A DNA stretch of 58,035 bases from an uncultured Verrucomicrobiota bacterium (GTDB taxonomy: Bacteria > Verrucomicrobiota > Verrucomicrobiia > Verrucomicrobiales > Verrucomicrobiaceae). Position 1 is the stretch's first letter. Every line of letters begins with the position of its first letter. The notes below the pieces were generated by a model. That model saw only the letters and a program-made list of their open reading frames with translations. It made no database searches and was not told the DNA's origin. The stretch covers positions 1 to 58,035 of the forward strand of contig CAINGK010000157.1 of the NCBI GenBank assembly GCA_903848465.1, written 5' to 3'. The position numbers and the translations under genes are program-made. Shown in pieces: positions 50,831 to 58,035 of this stretch.

Positions 50831-51106
50831 TTAAAGATGACTGCTCTTCTTCACGCTCGAATTGAATGCACCAGCGACTCGCTGAACTGGGGCCGTCGGG
50901 CCTTCAATGGATAGTCCCATGTAGGTCTCTGATGTTGCGATCAATTCTCCGTCTGGGAGTGTAATGCTCCATGTCGAAATTTCCTGACTGCCTGCCAACG
51001 CCCACGACGGACTATGAATGGAACCATCAAGGGATTCTACAACTCGACGAAGGCGAATAAAAATCGCTTCATCGTGCTCCGGCCCAAGTGTGATTTTCGC
51101 ACTCAT
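50831..51106 (-). CDS. 91-aa protein, unknown
   Basis: A soluble protein, MSAKITLGPEHDEAIFIRLR followed by SLDGSIHSPSWALAGSQEIS and TYMGLSIEGP. The pattern of short alternating hydrophobic residues and the phrase ITLPDGELIATSET suggest a small alpha+beta domain. The composition and spacing with both neighbours (18 and 21 bp) support a real gene. No signal peptide, metal site or known family is seen. It is placed between a small membrane protein and a winged-helix protein on the same strand. Confidence 0.55.
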   Translation of the reverse strand: MSAKITLGPEHDEAIFIRLRRVVESLDGSIHSPSWALAGSQEISTWSITLPDGELIATSETYMGLSIEGPTAPVQRVAGAFNSSVKKSSHL

Positions 51107-51127
51107 TCTGTTCGACGATGCAGATAA

Positions 51128-52102
51128 CTACCTCACCACCCCGCCCACCCACTCCGGCTGCCGCTTCGCGAGACACTCAGAAAGCCACCGCACCAGGTCA
51201 GCCACAGAGTCATGCTTCTTCCGCAACGTGTTCAGCGCCGTCCAATCAAGCGTCGGACGTGATGTCGGCAGCGTGATCTTCTGAATGCGCAAAAGATTGT
51301 GCACCGCCTCAAACTCCGCCGCGCTCATGGCGCGAAGCTCCTTGGCGGAGGGCAGGTCATCCAGCACGTTGAGCGGAATGCCAAGGCTGCTGATTCCCAC
51401 ACCAAACTGATGACCAAGGCTTCGCAGGGCATCCACCAGCGCCTCGTCATTCAGACCTTCGGCAATGACGATCTCGCTCTGCAACGTCCAGCGTGTGGAG
51501 CTGAGCGCCTGGAAAAAGTCAGCGCTGAAGGTGTCAGGCGCGACGCTGAGCTTGAGCTGCACCCCGGCCAGCCCCACTTCGGGGCCACCAAGATGGCGTC
51601 GAAGGTCGAGCATCGCCGCATCAAACCGTGGAGCATCGTCGCTGCCCGTGTCGAGATCCCAGTCGGCCACCACGAGATCAGGAATGTCCCATTCACCTTC
51701 CATGCTGGGGGTGCCGCTGCTGTTACGATTGAGCAGGAAAGGATAGCGCGAGCGCTGCAGGCAGAGCCGCTCATAGATGGCGACCATGCGCAGGTAACGC
51801 GACCAGCACTGATCGCTCTCGCCCAGCTCGCTGTCGAAGAGACCCTGGCGGCTGATTCCATTGCTGCCGGAGAGCGTTTTTTTCTGCCGCTGGTAGTAGC
51901 CTTGTCCCTGATCCACCTTCGCGATGGGAGAAGTGGGATCGTAGCTGAGGATGGAAAAATGGTAGCGCAGCGTGGCGTCGCTGTAGCCTTCACCGAGGCG
52001 CAATCGCACGAGTCGGATGAGTTCGGTGCCCTTGATCGAGTCCGCAGGATCATGCGGCAGGATTTCGGGCAGCAGTAGTCGCAGTTGTTCGCGTAGGTTC
52101 AT
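51128..52102 (-). CDS. winged-helix protein with C-terminal restriction-endonuclease-like domain
   Basis: A 324-aa protein. Residues 1-80 look like a winged helix (LIRLVRLRLGEGYSDATLRY then HFSILSYDPTSPIAKVD, with a Q-G-Q-G-Y-Y wing). The C-terminal half, from about 160, resembles the nuclease-like part of HTH proteins grouped as COG2958: VGLAGVQLKLSV, then FFQALSSTRWTLQSEIVIAE and LGHQFGVGISSL. In restriction-type folds a D/E-x-K site occupies the first of these; QLKL has the lysine, but the acid is not obvious. It could be a stand-alone DNA-binding or nuclease protein. No methylase or defence partner is adjacent. Identification from memory, so tentative. Confidence 0.55.
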   Translation of the reverse strand: MNLREQLRLLLPEILPHDPADSIKGTELIRLVRLRLGEGYSDATLRYHFSILSYDPTSPIAKVDQGQGYYQRQKKTLSGSNGISRQGLFDSELGESDQCWSRYLRMVAIYERLCLQRSRYPFLLNRNSSGTPSMEGEWDIPDLVVADWDLDTGSDDAPRFDAAMLDLRRHLGGPEVGLAGVQLKLSVAPDTFSADFFQALSSTRWTLQSEIVIAEGLNDEALVDALRSLGHQFGVGISSLGIPLNVLDDLPSAKELRAMSAAEFEAVHNLLRIQKITLPTSRPTLDWTALNTLRKKHDSVADLVRWLSECLAKRQPEWVGGVVR

Positions 52103-52162
52103 CCTTGGTGCTGTGGCACAGCATGGCTGCGAAGCAGTTGTCTCGTCAACAACAGAAACGCA

Positions 52163-52879
52163 TCAGCCGCGCCGCTCCTCACGAATGACATAGCGGGTGC
52201 GCCGGCTGTTCAACCAGCGCACGCCAAACATGTCCATCGTCGCGCGCAGCGCCCGGTTGCCAAAGCCATATTTGCTCACGCCGTGGATGCGCGGGCGGTG
52301 GTTCACCGGCATTTCGGTCACGCGCCAGCCCATGTTGCGGATGAGGGCGGGAATAAAGCGGTGCATGCCGTTGAAGAGCAGCAGGGCCTCCCGGCAGTCG
52401 CGGCGCATCACTTTGAGCGTGCAGCCCGTGTCACGCACATGGTCACCCACAAAGCGCGAGCGCACAAAATTGGCAATGCGGCTCTGCAGGCGTTTGAACG
52501 TCGTGTCCTTCCGCTTGGCACGGTAGCCGCAGACGAGGTCATAGCCGCCGCCTTCATCCAGCTTCGCGATCATCGCGGGAATGTCAGCAGGGTCGTTTTG
52601 CAGATCGCCGTCGAGCGTGACGATCACATCCCCCAGCGCGGCATTGATCCCTGCATGCATCGCGGCGCTCTGGCCGCTGTTTTTTTCAAACACGATCACC
52701 CGCACACGCTCGCCACGCTGCACTCGGGCCAGGGTCTGATCCTTCGAGCCGTCATCGACGAGCACCAGTTCGTAGTCGCGTCCGCTCAGCACTGCGTCGA
52801 TCTGCTGCTGCATCTCCACGACATTGTCCTCCTCATTATAAAGAGGCACGACAACAGAGATGGCGGGAGACGAGGGCAT
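52163..52879 (-). CDS. GT2 glycosyltransferase, DPM1-like
   Basis: A 238-aa GT-A enzyme: SVVVPLYNEEDNVVEMQQQI, VLVDDGSKDQT, VTLDGDLQNDP (the D-x-D metal site) and GMHRFIPALI. This is the compact dolichol/undecaprenyl-phosphate sugar transferase form, without the C-terminal helices of ArnC or GtrB. It loads a sugar (mannose, glucose or aminoarabinose type) onto a polyprenyl phosphate at the cytoplasmic face. The GT39-type gene 18 bp upstream on the same strand is the expected partner that then uses that lipid-linked sugar on the periplasmic side. Confidence 0.9.
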   Translation of the reverse strand: MPSSPAISVVVPLYNEEDNVVEMQQQIDAVLSGRDYELVLVDDGSKDQTLARVQRGERVRVIVFEKNSGQSAAMHAGINAALGDVIVTLDGDLQNDPADIPAMIAKLDEGGGYDLVCGYRAKRKDTTFKRLQSRIANFVRSRFVGDHVRDTGCTLKVMRRDCREALLLFNGMHRFIPALIRNMGWRVTEMPVNHRPRIHGVSKYGFGNRALRATMDMFGVRWLNSRRTRYVIREERRG

Positions 52880-52897
52880 GGGCGGGCGAAAAGGGCG

Positions 52898-54373
52898 TCA
52901 AAGGTCGGGCGGACGATAATCGTGGCAAGCGAAGATTTTCAGCCATCTCACCTCATTCCCCGCATGCATGACCCGGGCGACGGAGAGCAGCTCGGCACGC
53001 TGAAACCGCCTTTTCAGCGAATCAGGCAGGGCTTTCGCATCCCGGTCCTCGGTCACAAAGAGTGCACTCCGGCCGGCAAAAGCGCTCAGATCATTGGCAG
53101 GCGACTGCACCGCCTCGGCCCGGCCGAGATAGTGATCGAGCTCGACCGCGAGTGGCCAGTCACCAGCAAGCACGAACCAGTTCCCATCTCCACCCGCCTG
53201 CGCCAGCACGGCAGAGACAACTCTGGCGCTCTCTCGCCAGCCACGCATCGCCTTGGATGGATCAGCAGTGAATGCATGGGTGTATTCTGTCGTTGCACTG
53301 GGATTTTGTGAGAAAGGCCACGTCAGTCCCAGCGTCCGGGGCAGGTCCGTTTGCAGCAAAAACGCGCTTTGCAATGCGGCCAGCACGATCGTGATGGTCC
53401 GCAGGCTGATTTTCTGCTCGATCACCGCCGTGCGGGCGACCGTGCTGCGATGCGCCAGAACCACCGCAGCAAAGACCATCCACACCACGCCGCCCGTGTT
53501 CGGCCAGTTTTCATGCGGGCCATAGAAGAAGTCGAGTGCCGCCAGCGGCAGCAGCATCGTCAAAGGCAGGCTCCGGCTGGTGTGCAGCATGCCGCTGGAA
53601 AATCCCGCACGCACCGCCAGCACGAAGAGCGTGAGCAGCAGCGGAGAGGCGAGAAACACCCACCGCAACAGATTCGGAATTACTCTCCACTCAGGCAGCC
53701 ACTGCCCCGCTGCGAACACCGGCCAGCCATGTCCTCCCTGCCAGATCAGCCAGCCCATCACCACCACCGACCACGCCACCACGATCCTCCTGAAACCCGG
53801 AAGTCGCAGCCCCCCTTGCAGGGCAAATACAAGCGCCACGGCCGCCATCGTTGCCAAAGCGGGCGGCTGCACCAGCGCCGTACCCGCCACGCACGCCGTA
53901 GCCACCCACCACGCCCGGTGCTGCGGATCTTCCTTGCACAGCGCTGTGCGCACACTGAGCGCCGCAGTCGGCACAAGTACGCAGGCAAACGTCGCCGGCG
54001 TCAGCGTGACGGCGGCGAGGTTGAAGGCGGGCAGCACATTCACGATCACCACCGCCCAGCCCGCGATCTGCTCATCAAACAGCTCACGCGCCATGCGCCA
54101 GATCAGCAGCGAAGCTGCCAGCGCGAGCAACGGTGCAAAAAAACGCACCCCAAATTCACCCTCCCCGCCGATCAGCATGCCCAGCTTGGCAAACAAAGGC
54201 ACCAGCGGTCCAATCTCAAAAAAACCACCCCACTGGCCATGTTTCACATGGAAAACCGCCAGCGCCTCAGCCGGCGCGAGTTCCAGCGTCGGCAGCAGAG
54301 CCCAGCGCCAGAGCGTGAGCAGGCCCAGGGCGGCAAAGAGAAAGCGCTGGCGCTGCATGGTGGTTGAGCGCAT
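52898..54373 (-). CDS. GT39/GT83-like membrane glycosyltransferase (ArnT/PMT type)
   Basis: A 491-aa polytopic protein with about 10-12 helices. The first periplasmic loop contains LELAPAEALAVFHVKHGQWG, where ArnT/PMT enzymes have an acidic catalytic residue. A later loop contains GPLVPLFAKLGMLIGGEGEFG. The C-terminal 120 residues form a soluble part (VVSAVLAQAGGDGNWFVLAG and ELDHYLGRAEA). The family transfers sugars from polyprenyl phosphate to lipids or proteins outside the membrane. It is coupled to the GT2 gene (18-bp gap). The ATG at 54358 is an alternative start. Acceptor unknown. Confidence 0.85.
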   Translation of the reverse strand: MRSTTMQRQRFLFAALGLLTLWRWALLPTLELAPAEALAVFHVKHGQWGGFFEIGPLVPLFAKLGMLIGGEGEFGVRFFAPLLALAASLLIWRMARELFDEQIAGWAVVIVNVLPAFNLAAVTLTPATFACVLVPTAALSVRTALCKEDPQHRAWWVATACVAGTALVQPPALATMAAVALVFALQGGLRLPGFRRIVVAWSVVVMGWLIWQGGHGWPVFAAGQWLPEWRVIPNLLRWVFLASPLLLTLFVLAVRAGFSSGMLHTSRSLPLTMLLPLAALDFFYGPHENWPNTGGVVWMVFAAVVLAHRSTVARTAVIEQKISLRTITIVLAALQSAFLLQTDLPRTLGLTWPFSQNPSATTEYTHAFTADPSKAMRGWRESARVVSAVLAQAGGDGNWFVLAGDWPLAVELDHYLGRAEAVQSPANDLSAFAGRSALFVTEDRDAKALPDSLKRRFQRAELLSVARVMHAGNEVRWLKIFACHDYRPPDL

Positions 54374-54428
54374 TGAATAGAGGACGCCGCCCGCATGTCA
54401 AAGCGTCGTCTCCATTCCACCCACTCTT

Positions 54429-55121
54429 ATGAAACGTCTTTTCCTGCTCCCGCTGCTGCTTGCATCCGTGCTGCGTGCCGAGGATGCCCAGCCGAAAACC
54501 GCCGAGGAAATCCTGCGCATCGTGCGCCTGAGCTACGCTCTGCAAAACCACAAAATGAACGGCGAGCTGCGTGACGACGCCACCGGCCGCACCGAGCCGC
54601 TGACGCTCACTATGGAAGATAAGGTCATGCGCTTCCTGTTTAAAAACCAGCCGCCAGAGATCGTGCATCTCGATTTGAACACAGAGCCAGCCACTCTCTA
54701 TCAGGTACGTCAGGGGGGCTCATCCGTGGTGCCGAGCAGCCAGCACGGCGACAAAGTTCGCGGCATGGAATTCAACTACGAAGATCTTTCCCTCGGCTTT
54801 CTCTACTGGCCGCACCCCCAGCTCATGGGAGAAGACCGCGTCAGTGGCCAGAAATGCTGGATTGTGCGAGTGACAAATCCAAGCAGCCAAGGCCCCTACT
54901 ATGTCGTTGATCTCTGGGTGCATCAGGGCAGCGGCGGCGCGGCGAAGATGGCGGCTTTTGATCGCAACAGCAAGATCGTGAAACGCTACCAGGTGACCAA
55001 GGTGCAGAAAGTGGATGGTGCGACGACCTTGAAGGAGTTGCGGATTGAATCCATCAATCCCGCCAACGGCGAGGTCAAAGGCCGCACCTACATGACACTG
55101 GATGATCCCGTGAAGAAATAA
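54429..55121 (+). CDS. LolA-like outer-membrane lipoprotein-sorting family protein
   Basis: A 230-aa precursor with signal peptide MKRLFLLPLLLASVLRAED. The fold family shows as TAEEILRIVRLSYALQNHKM, MRFLFKNQPPEIVHLDL, KCWIVRVTNPS then YYVVDLWVHQGSGGAAKM and AFDRNSKIVKRYQV. The LolA/LolB-like open barrel binds lipid acyl chains; this member belongs to the broader uncharacterised outer-membrane lipoprotein-sorting group, not LolA itself. It starts an operon with the RNA methyltransferase (8-bp gap) and the alcohol dehydrogenase, though functional linkage is not evident. Two LolC/E-like permeases occur elsewhere in the window. Confidence 0.82.
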   Translation: MKRLFLLPLLLASVLRAEDAQPKTAEEILRIVRLSYALQNHKMNGELRDDATGRTEPLTLTMEDKVMRFLFKNQPPEIVHLDLNTEPATLYQVRQGGSSVVPSSQHGDKVRGMEFNYEDLSLGFLYWPHPQLMGEDRVSGQKCWIVRVTNPSSQGPYYVVDLWVHQGSGGAAKMAAFDRNSKIVKRYQVTKVQKVDGATTLKELRIESINPANGEVKGRTYMTLDDPVKK

Positions 55122-55129
55122 CGCGAAGC

Positions 55130-56341
55130 ATGCAACCGCCGCGCAAATTCAATCCTCATCCCTTCGCCTATCACCAGGAGTTGGACGTCCGTATCGAAAG
55201 CCTTACCAACGAAGGGGCCGGAGTTGCCCGCGTCGATGGCTGGGTCGTCTTTGTGCCGTTCACGCTCGCTGGAGAGCTGGTGAAGTGCCGCGTCTTCCGC
55301 AATCATAAGAACTACAGCGAGGCCGACTTCGTCGAAGTCATCGAACCGTCACCGAACCGAGTCTCTCCGCAGTGCGCCTTGTTTGGCCAGTGCGGCGGCT
55401 GCCAGTACCAGCACCTCGCGTATGAAGAGCAGTTGCTTTGGAAGCAGCGTCAGGTGGCTGACCTCCTCAAGCACATGGCCAAGATCGAGCACCCTGTATG
55501 CCCGGTGATCCCCTCACCCGTGCAATACGGCTACCGCTCCAAGATCACGCCCCACTTTCAGCGCCCGAAGGAGGGTGGCATCGGTGCCATCGGCTTCCTG
55601 CGCGCCCGCACTCGCAATGCCATGGTCGATGTTGAGCAATGCCCCATCGCCATGCCCGAGCTCAACGCGCAGCTTGCCACCGTGCGCGAGCGCGCTCGTG
55701 CGAACTCTGCCGAGTTTAAGAACGGGGCCACACTGCTCATGCGCGCGGCGAACAACGGCGTCCTCACTCGGCCCGATGAAATCGCCATCGAGGACGTGGA
55801 CGGTGTCCGCTTCGAGTTTCAGGCCGGTGACTTCTTCCAGAACAACCCTTTCATCCTGCCCAAGTTCGTCCGCCATGCCATCGACGAAGCCAAAGCCACG
55901 GGCGCAAAGCATCTCGTCGATGCCTACTGCGGCAGCGGCCTCTTCGCCATCAGCGCCGCGCGTGATTTCGAGAATGTCATCGGCGTCGAGATCTCCGAAA
56001 CCGCCGTCAAAAAAGCTGCGCACAACGCTGAGATTAATGAGCTTGCCAACTGTCGCTTCATCGCCGCCGATGCCCAGCACGTTTTCAAAGACGTGCCGCA
56101 TGCCGGAGCCGACACCGTGGTGATCATTGATCCACCGCGCGCCGGCAGCAGCCCCGAGTTCCTGCAGCAGCTCTTTGCCTTCGGCCCCAAAGGCGTCGTT
56201 TACATCTCCTGCAATCCCGCCACGCAGATGCGCGACCTCGTGCTCTTCACCGAGGCCGGTTTCAAACTCGGCACCGTGCAGCCCTTTGATCTCTTCCCGC
56301 AGACGAAGCACCTCGAATGCGTCATGACGCTGAGCCGATGA
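55130..56341 (+). CDS. TrmA/RlmC/RlmD-type uracil-C5 RNA methyltransferase
   Basis: A 403-aa protein. An N-terminal TRAM domain (LDVRIESLTNEGAGVARVDG) is followed by an iron-sulfur cluster site: Cys in SPQCALFG, CGGC in QCGGCQYQH, and a fourth Cys in EHPVCPVIP. The Rossmann methyltransferase part has LVDAYCGSGLFAISAA, IDPPRAGSSPEFLQ and VYISCNPATQMRDL, where the cysteine is the catalytic nucleophile. The family methylates C5 of uridine in tRNA (U54) or 23S rRNA (U747, U1939). The subtype cannot be read. It overlaps the alcohol dehydrogenase gene by 4 bp (ATGA). Confidence 0.92.
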   Translation: MQPPRKFNPHPFAYHQELDVRIESLTNEGAGVARVDGWVVFVPFTLAGELVKCRVFRNHKNYSEADFVEVIEPSPNRVSPQCALFGQCGGCQYQHLAYEEQLLWKQRQVADLLKHMAKIEHPVCPVIPSPVQYGYRSKITPHFQRPKEGGIGAIGFLRARTRNAMVDVEQCPIAMPELNAQLATVRERARANSAEFKNGATLLMRAANNGVLTRPDEIAIEDVDGVRFEFQAGDFFQNNPFILPKFVRHAIDEAKATGAKHLVDAYCGSGLFAISAARDFENVIGVEISETAVKKAAHNAEINELANCRFIAADAQHVFKDVPHAGADTVVIIDPPRAGSSPEFLQQLFAFGPKGVVYISCNPATQMRDLVLFTEAGFKLGTVQPFDLFPQTKHLECVMTLSR

Positions 56342-57432
56342 ACCGTTTTGAATTTGCCACCGCCCAGCGCATCATCTTCGGCAGCGGTGTGACCCGCGAG
56401 CTGCCCGATCTATGCCGCAGCTTTGGCCAGCGCCCCCTCCTCATCACCGGCAGTCGCCCGCAGCAGTGGGAAAGCAGGCTGCCTCATGTGGGAGTTCATG
56501 CTATTCGCGACGAACCAACCGTTGAAGACATCCAAAACGGCGTCGCACTCGCCAAACAACACAACGCTGACGTGATCGTCGCCATCGGTGGCGGCAGCGT
56601 GGTGGATGCCGGCAAAGCCATCGCCGCCATGAGCACGCAGCCCGGCGATTTGATGCGCTACATTGAAGTCATCGGCAAAGGCCTGCCGCTTGACGTTTCT
56701 CCTTTACCGTACATCGCCGTGCCCACTACTGCGGGGACCGGAGCCGAGGCCACCCGCAACGCAGTCATCGCCAGCACCGAGCACCGCGTCAAAGCCAGCC
56801 TGCGTCATGTCTCCATGCTGCCACGCATCGCCTTGATCGATCCCGAACTCGCCGCCGACGTCCCCCCTTCCGTCACCGCCGCCAGCGGCATGGATGCCCT
56901 CACCCAATGCCTCGAAGCCTTCGTCTGCTCCCGTGCGCAGCCGATGACGGACGCGCTCTGCCTGGATGGCATCCAGCGTGCTGTTCGTTCCCTCGAACGC
57001 GCGTTTCAAAATGGCCACGACCTCGACGCCCGTGAAGACATGGCCCTTTGCGCGCTCAACAGCGGTATCGCCCTCGCCAACGCCGGCCTCGGTGCGGTCC
57101 ATGGTTTCGCCGCGCCTATTGGCGGCATGTTTCACGCGCCGCATGGCGCGGTGTGCGCAGCCCTGCTGGCTCCCGTGTGGGAGGCGAATTCTAAACGCGT
57201 GCATGACCGCACGAAGTTCGCGCTGATCGATGCCATGCTCGGCGGCAATGCCGTGTCCTATCTTCACGCTCTCACCGCACGCCTGCACATTCCCAAACTC
57301 AGCCAGTGGGGCATTCAAGACGCCGATCTTGATGAAATCGCCCGCAAAGCCGCCGCCGCGAGCAGCATGAAGGCGAATCCGGTTTCGCTCACGCAAGAGG
57401 AACTGGTGGCGGTCCTGCGGCAGGCATTGTGA
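56338..57432 (+). CDS. iron-containing alcohol dehydrogenase
   Basis: A 365-aa protein of the group III (Fe-ADH) family; ATG 56338 overlaps the preceding stop, and seven codons further upstream are dropped. The cofactor motif GGGSVVDAGKAIAA is at about residues 88-101, with VPTTAGTGAEATRNA and the metal-binding HGFAAPIGGMFHAPHG at about 255-270, preserving the histidines. These enzymes use NAD(P)H to interconvert small alcohols and aldehydes or ketones. The sequence resembles the maleylacetate-reductase/1,3-propanediol branch. Substrate not predictable. It is the last gene of the three-gene operon starting at 54429. Confidence 0.9.
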   Translation: MNRFEFATAQRIIFGSGVTRELPDLCRSFGQRPLLITGSRPQQWESRLPHVGVHAIRDEPTVEDIQNGVALAKQHNADVIVAIGGGSVVDAGKAIAAMSTQPGDLMRYIEVIGKGLPLDVSPLPYIAVPTTAGTGAEATRNAVIASTEHRVKASLRHVSMLPRIALIDPELAADVPPSVTAASGMDALTQCLEAFVCSRAQPMTDALCLDGIQRAVRSLERAFQNGHDLDAREDMALCALNSGIALANAGLGAVHGFAAPIGGMFHAPHGAVCAALLAPVWEANSKRVHDRTKFALIDAMLGGNAVSYLHALTARLHIPKLSQWGIQDADLDEIARKAAAASSMKANPVSLTQEELVAVLRQAL

Positions 57433-57957
57433 TCACTTTAAGTTCGTGCGGAACTTTTCTCCCGGTTTCATGCCAAGGAATTTAACCCGTAAATCTGGAT
57501 GGGTTTGGAGGAATCTCGATAGTTCAGGACAGTTCGTTTCAAAATGCAGGAACTGATTATCATCGGCGAAAACGGCCATGATGTAGTATTTGTATTCCTG
57601 TCCGCCGACGTTGCTATCATCACGGTCAGAGTCATAGCGCGACGACAAGGGTTTGAATTCAATGCTGCGACGAGAGCCTTTGGCCACAGCGGGGATTCCC
57701 TTGGTCTCTGAAGTGGCAATGATGAGTTCTTCTTCGCCGCGCCGATATTTGGCTGATGTATCCATGGTCACCAGCAGAAAGGTGGCGGAAGCCGAAGCCA
57801 TGGGCTGGGTCTGCGCACTCTCGATGATAATCTCCGGGGTCATGGTCATCGTCATCATGTAGGTCGAATTACCGAACGGACTGTTTCGCTTACCAACTTT
57901 GGGTTGTACGCGTAACCCTGGGTATTTCTTGCTCAGATCCGCCTTGGTGGCTTTGGG
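57433..57957 (-). CDS. 5-prime-truncated gene, unknown beta-rich protein
   Basis: The frame ends at 57433 and stays open far beyond its first ATG (57858), with protein-like sequence continuing upstream (KADLSKKYPGLRVQPK, KRNSPFGNSTY). It then runs into the probable IS terminal repeat at 57958-57982, where no start codon exists. It is best read as a gene whose 5-prime end was removed by an insertion. The remaining 174 codons include EYKYYIMAVFADDNQFLHFE and KFLGMKPGEKFRTNL. No family is recognised; the alternating pattern suggests a beta-sandwich. It is convergent with, and immediately adjacent to, the alcohol dehydrogenase. Confidence 0.6.
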   Translation of the reverse strand, partial: PKATKADLSKKYPGLRVQPKVGKRNSPFGNSTYMMTMTMTPEIIIESAQTQPMASASATFLLVTMDTSAKYRRGEEELIIATSETKGIPAVAKGSRRSIEFKPLSSRYDSDRDDSNVGGQEYKYYIMAVFADDNQFLHFETNCPELSRFLQTHPDLRVKFLGMKPGEKFRTNLK

Positions 57958-57982
57958 GGTGTAAAGTCTGTTCTGTAAAAGG
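57958..57982. repeat. probable left terminal inverted repeat of an IS256-type element
   Basis: The 25 bases at 57958-57982 are the inverted counterpart of 110-134 (19 of 25 identical; TTCTGTAAAAG core). The sequence beyond, to the window end, differs from the transposase tail at the left edge, so this should be the opposite end of the element, in the same orientation. It carries small palindromes (AGGCTTTAGCCT and CCCCATTGGGG) and no gene. Confidence 0.5.
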
Positions 57983-58035
57983 CTTTAGCCTTGCAATGCA
58001 CGCCCCATTGGGGGCTGCGGAGTGAGGCGAGCGTA

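Noticed and set aside
53351..54367. Long plus-strand open frame opposite the GT39-type gene
   Set aside because: Gln/Arg/His-rich low-complexity composition typical of antisense frames; the minus strand encodes clear membrane helices.
1..58035. tRNA, rRNA and CRISPR arrays
   Set aside because: No T-arm-like GTTCGAATC segments with matching acceptor ends, no rRNA-like stretches and no regularly spaced direct repeats were seen. This was a reading by eye, not a covariance search.
1..58035. 58-kb circular replicon closed through one IS copy
   Set aside because: The bases flanking the two terminal repeats do not form a matching target duplication, and no replication or partition gene was recognised.

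Overview
The window (about 58 kb, GC-rich, high coding density, few recognisable Shine-Dalgarno sites) looks like the chromosome of a Verrucomicrobiales bacterium, Prosthecobacter-like or a close relative. The evidence is gene content: two planctomycete/verrucomicrobial-type secreted cytochrome-domain proteins (DUF1549/DUF1553), a Tat-exported DUF1501 protein, an NPYAAP-type RDD membrane protein, a PQQ-propeller protein, Tat-exported sugar isomerase-like and M19 proteins, and several lipoproteins. This assignment comes from recognising families by eye, not from a search.

Layout. 1-134: tail and right terminal repeat of an IS256-family element. 364-7281: M19 dipeptidase-like, PSD1-type protein, RDD protein and DUF1501. 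7380-16137: a long minus-strand cluster holding a BamE-like protein, an APC permease, an alpha/beta hydrolase, three MGT-type glycosyltransferases with the wreck of a fourth, an LplT-like transporter and a membrane protein. 16217-21821: PQQ propeller, a TrhO-RluA tRNA/rRNA-modification fusion, two PilT-like ATPases and a small cysteine-rich secreted protein. 21941-26271: an OFA-type MFS carrier with its 39-residue partner, then two LolC/E-like permeases separated by a 142-bp miniature inverted-repeat element. 26338-27953: a small operon (secreted barrel-like protein, ArsR repressor, SRPBCC protein) behind a perfect palindromic operator. 27950-37069: pectate lyase, GT4 glycosyltransferase, RseP, two lipoproteins, RidA-like protein, PgsA, a secreted repeat protein and CdsA. 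37112-40183: second PSD1-type protein. 40237-46756: VapBC, cupin, a PelA-like/TPR pair, HicBA and a lipoprotein. 46765-57432: RecQ, sugar isomerase-like protein, a repeat-rich gap, small unknown genes, a GT2/GT39 pair, LolA-like protein, a TrmA/RlmD-type methyltransferase and an iron alcohol dehydrogenase. 57433-58035: a gene cut by what looks like the left terminal repeat of the same IS256-type element.

Functional themes. Lipid and envelope work recurs (LplT-like carrier, PgsA, CdsA, RseP, LolA- and LolC/E-like proteins, lipoproteins, several glycosyltransferases). Enzymes for organic-matter degradation are scattered (pectate lyase, PSD1/DUF1501 proteins, isomerase). RNA modification appears twice.

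Most unusual observations: (1) a PelA-like protein that keeps both catalytic folds of the Pel exopolysaccharide enzyme but appears to have lost the active-site residues of each, encoded with one TPR protein and no other pel gene; (2) a glycosyltransferase gene lying between the 5-prime and 3-prime stubs of a decayed paralogue; (3) a fused TrhO-S4-RluA protein; (4) a MITE-like element between the two LolC/E genes; (5) matching inverted repeats at the two window edges, suggesting that both ends lie in directly oriented IS copies. No tRNA, rRNA or CRISPR array was seen.
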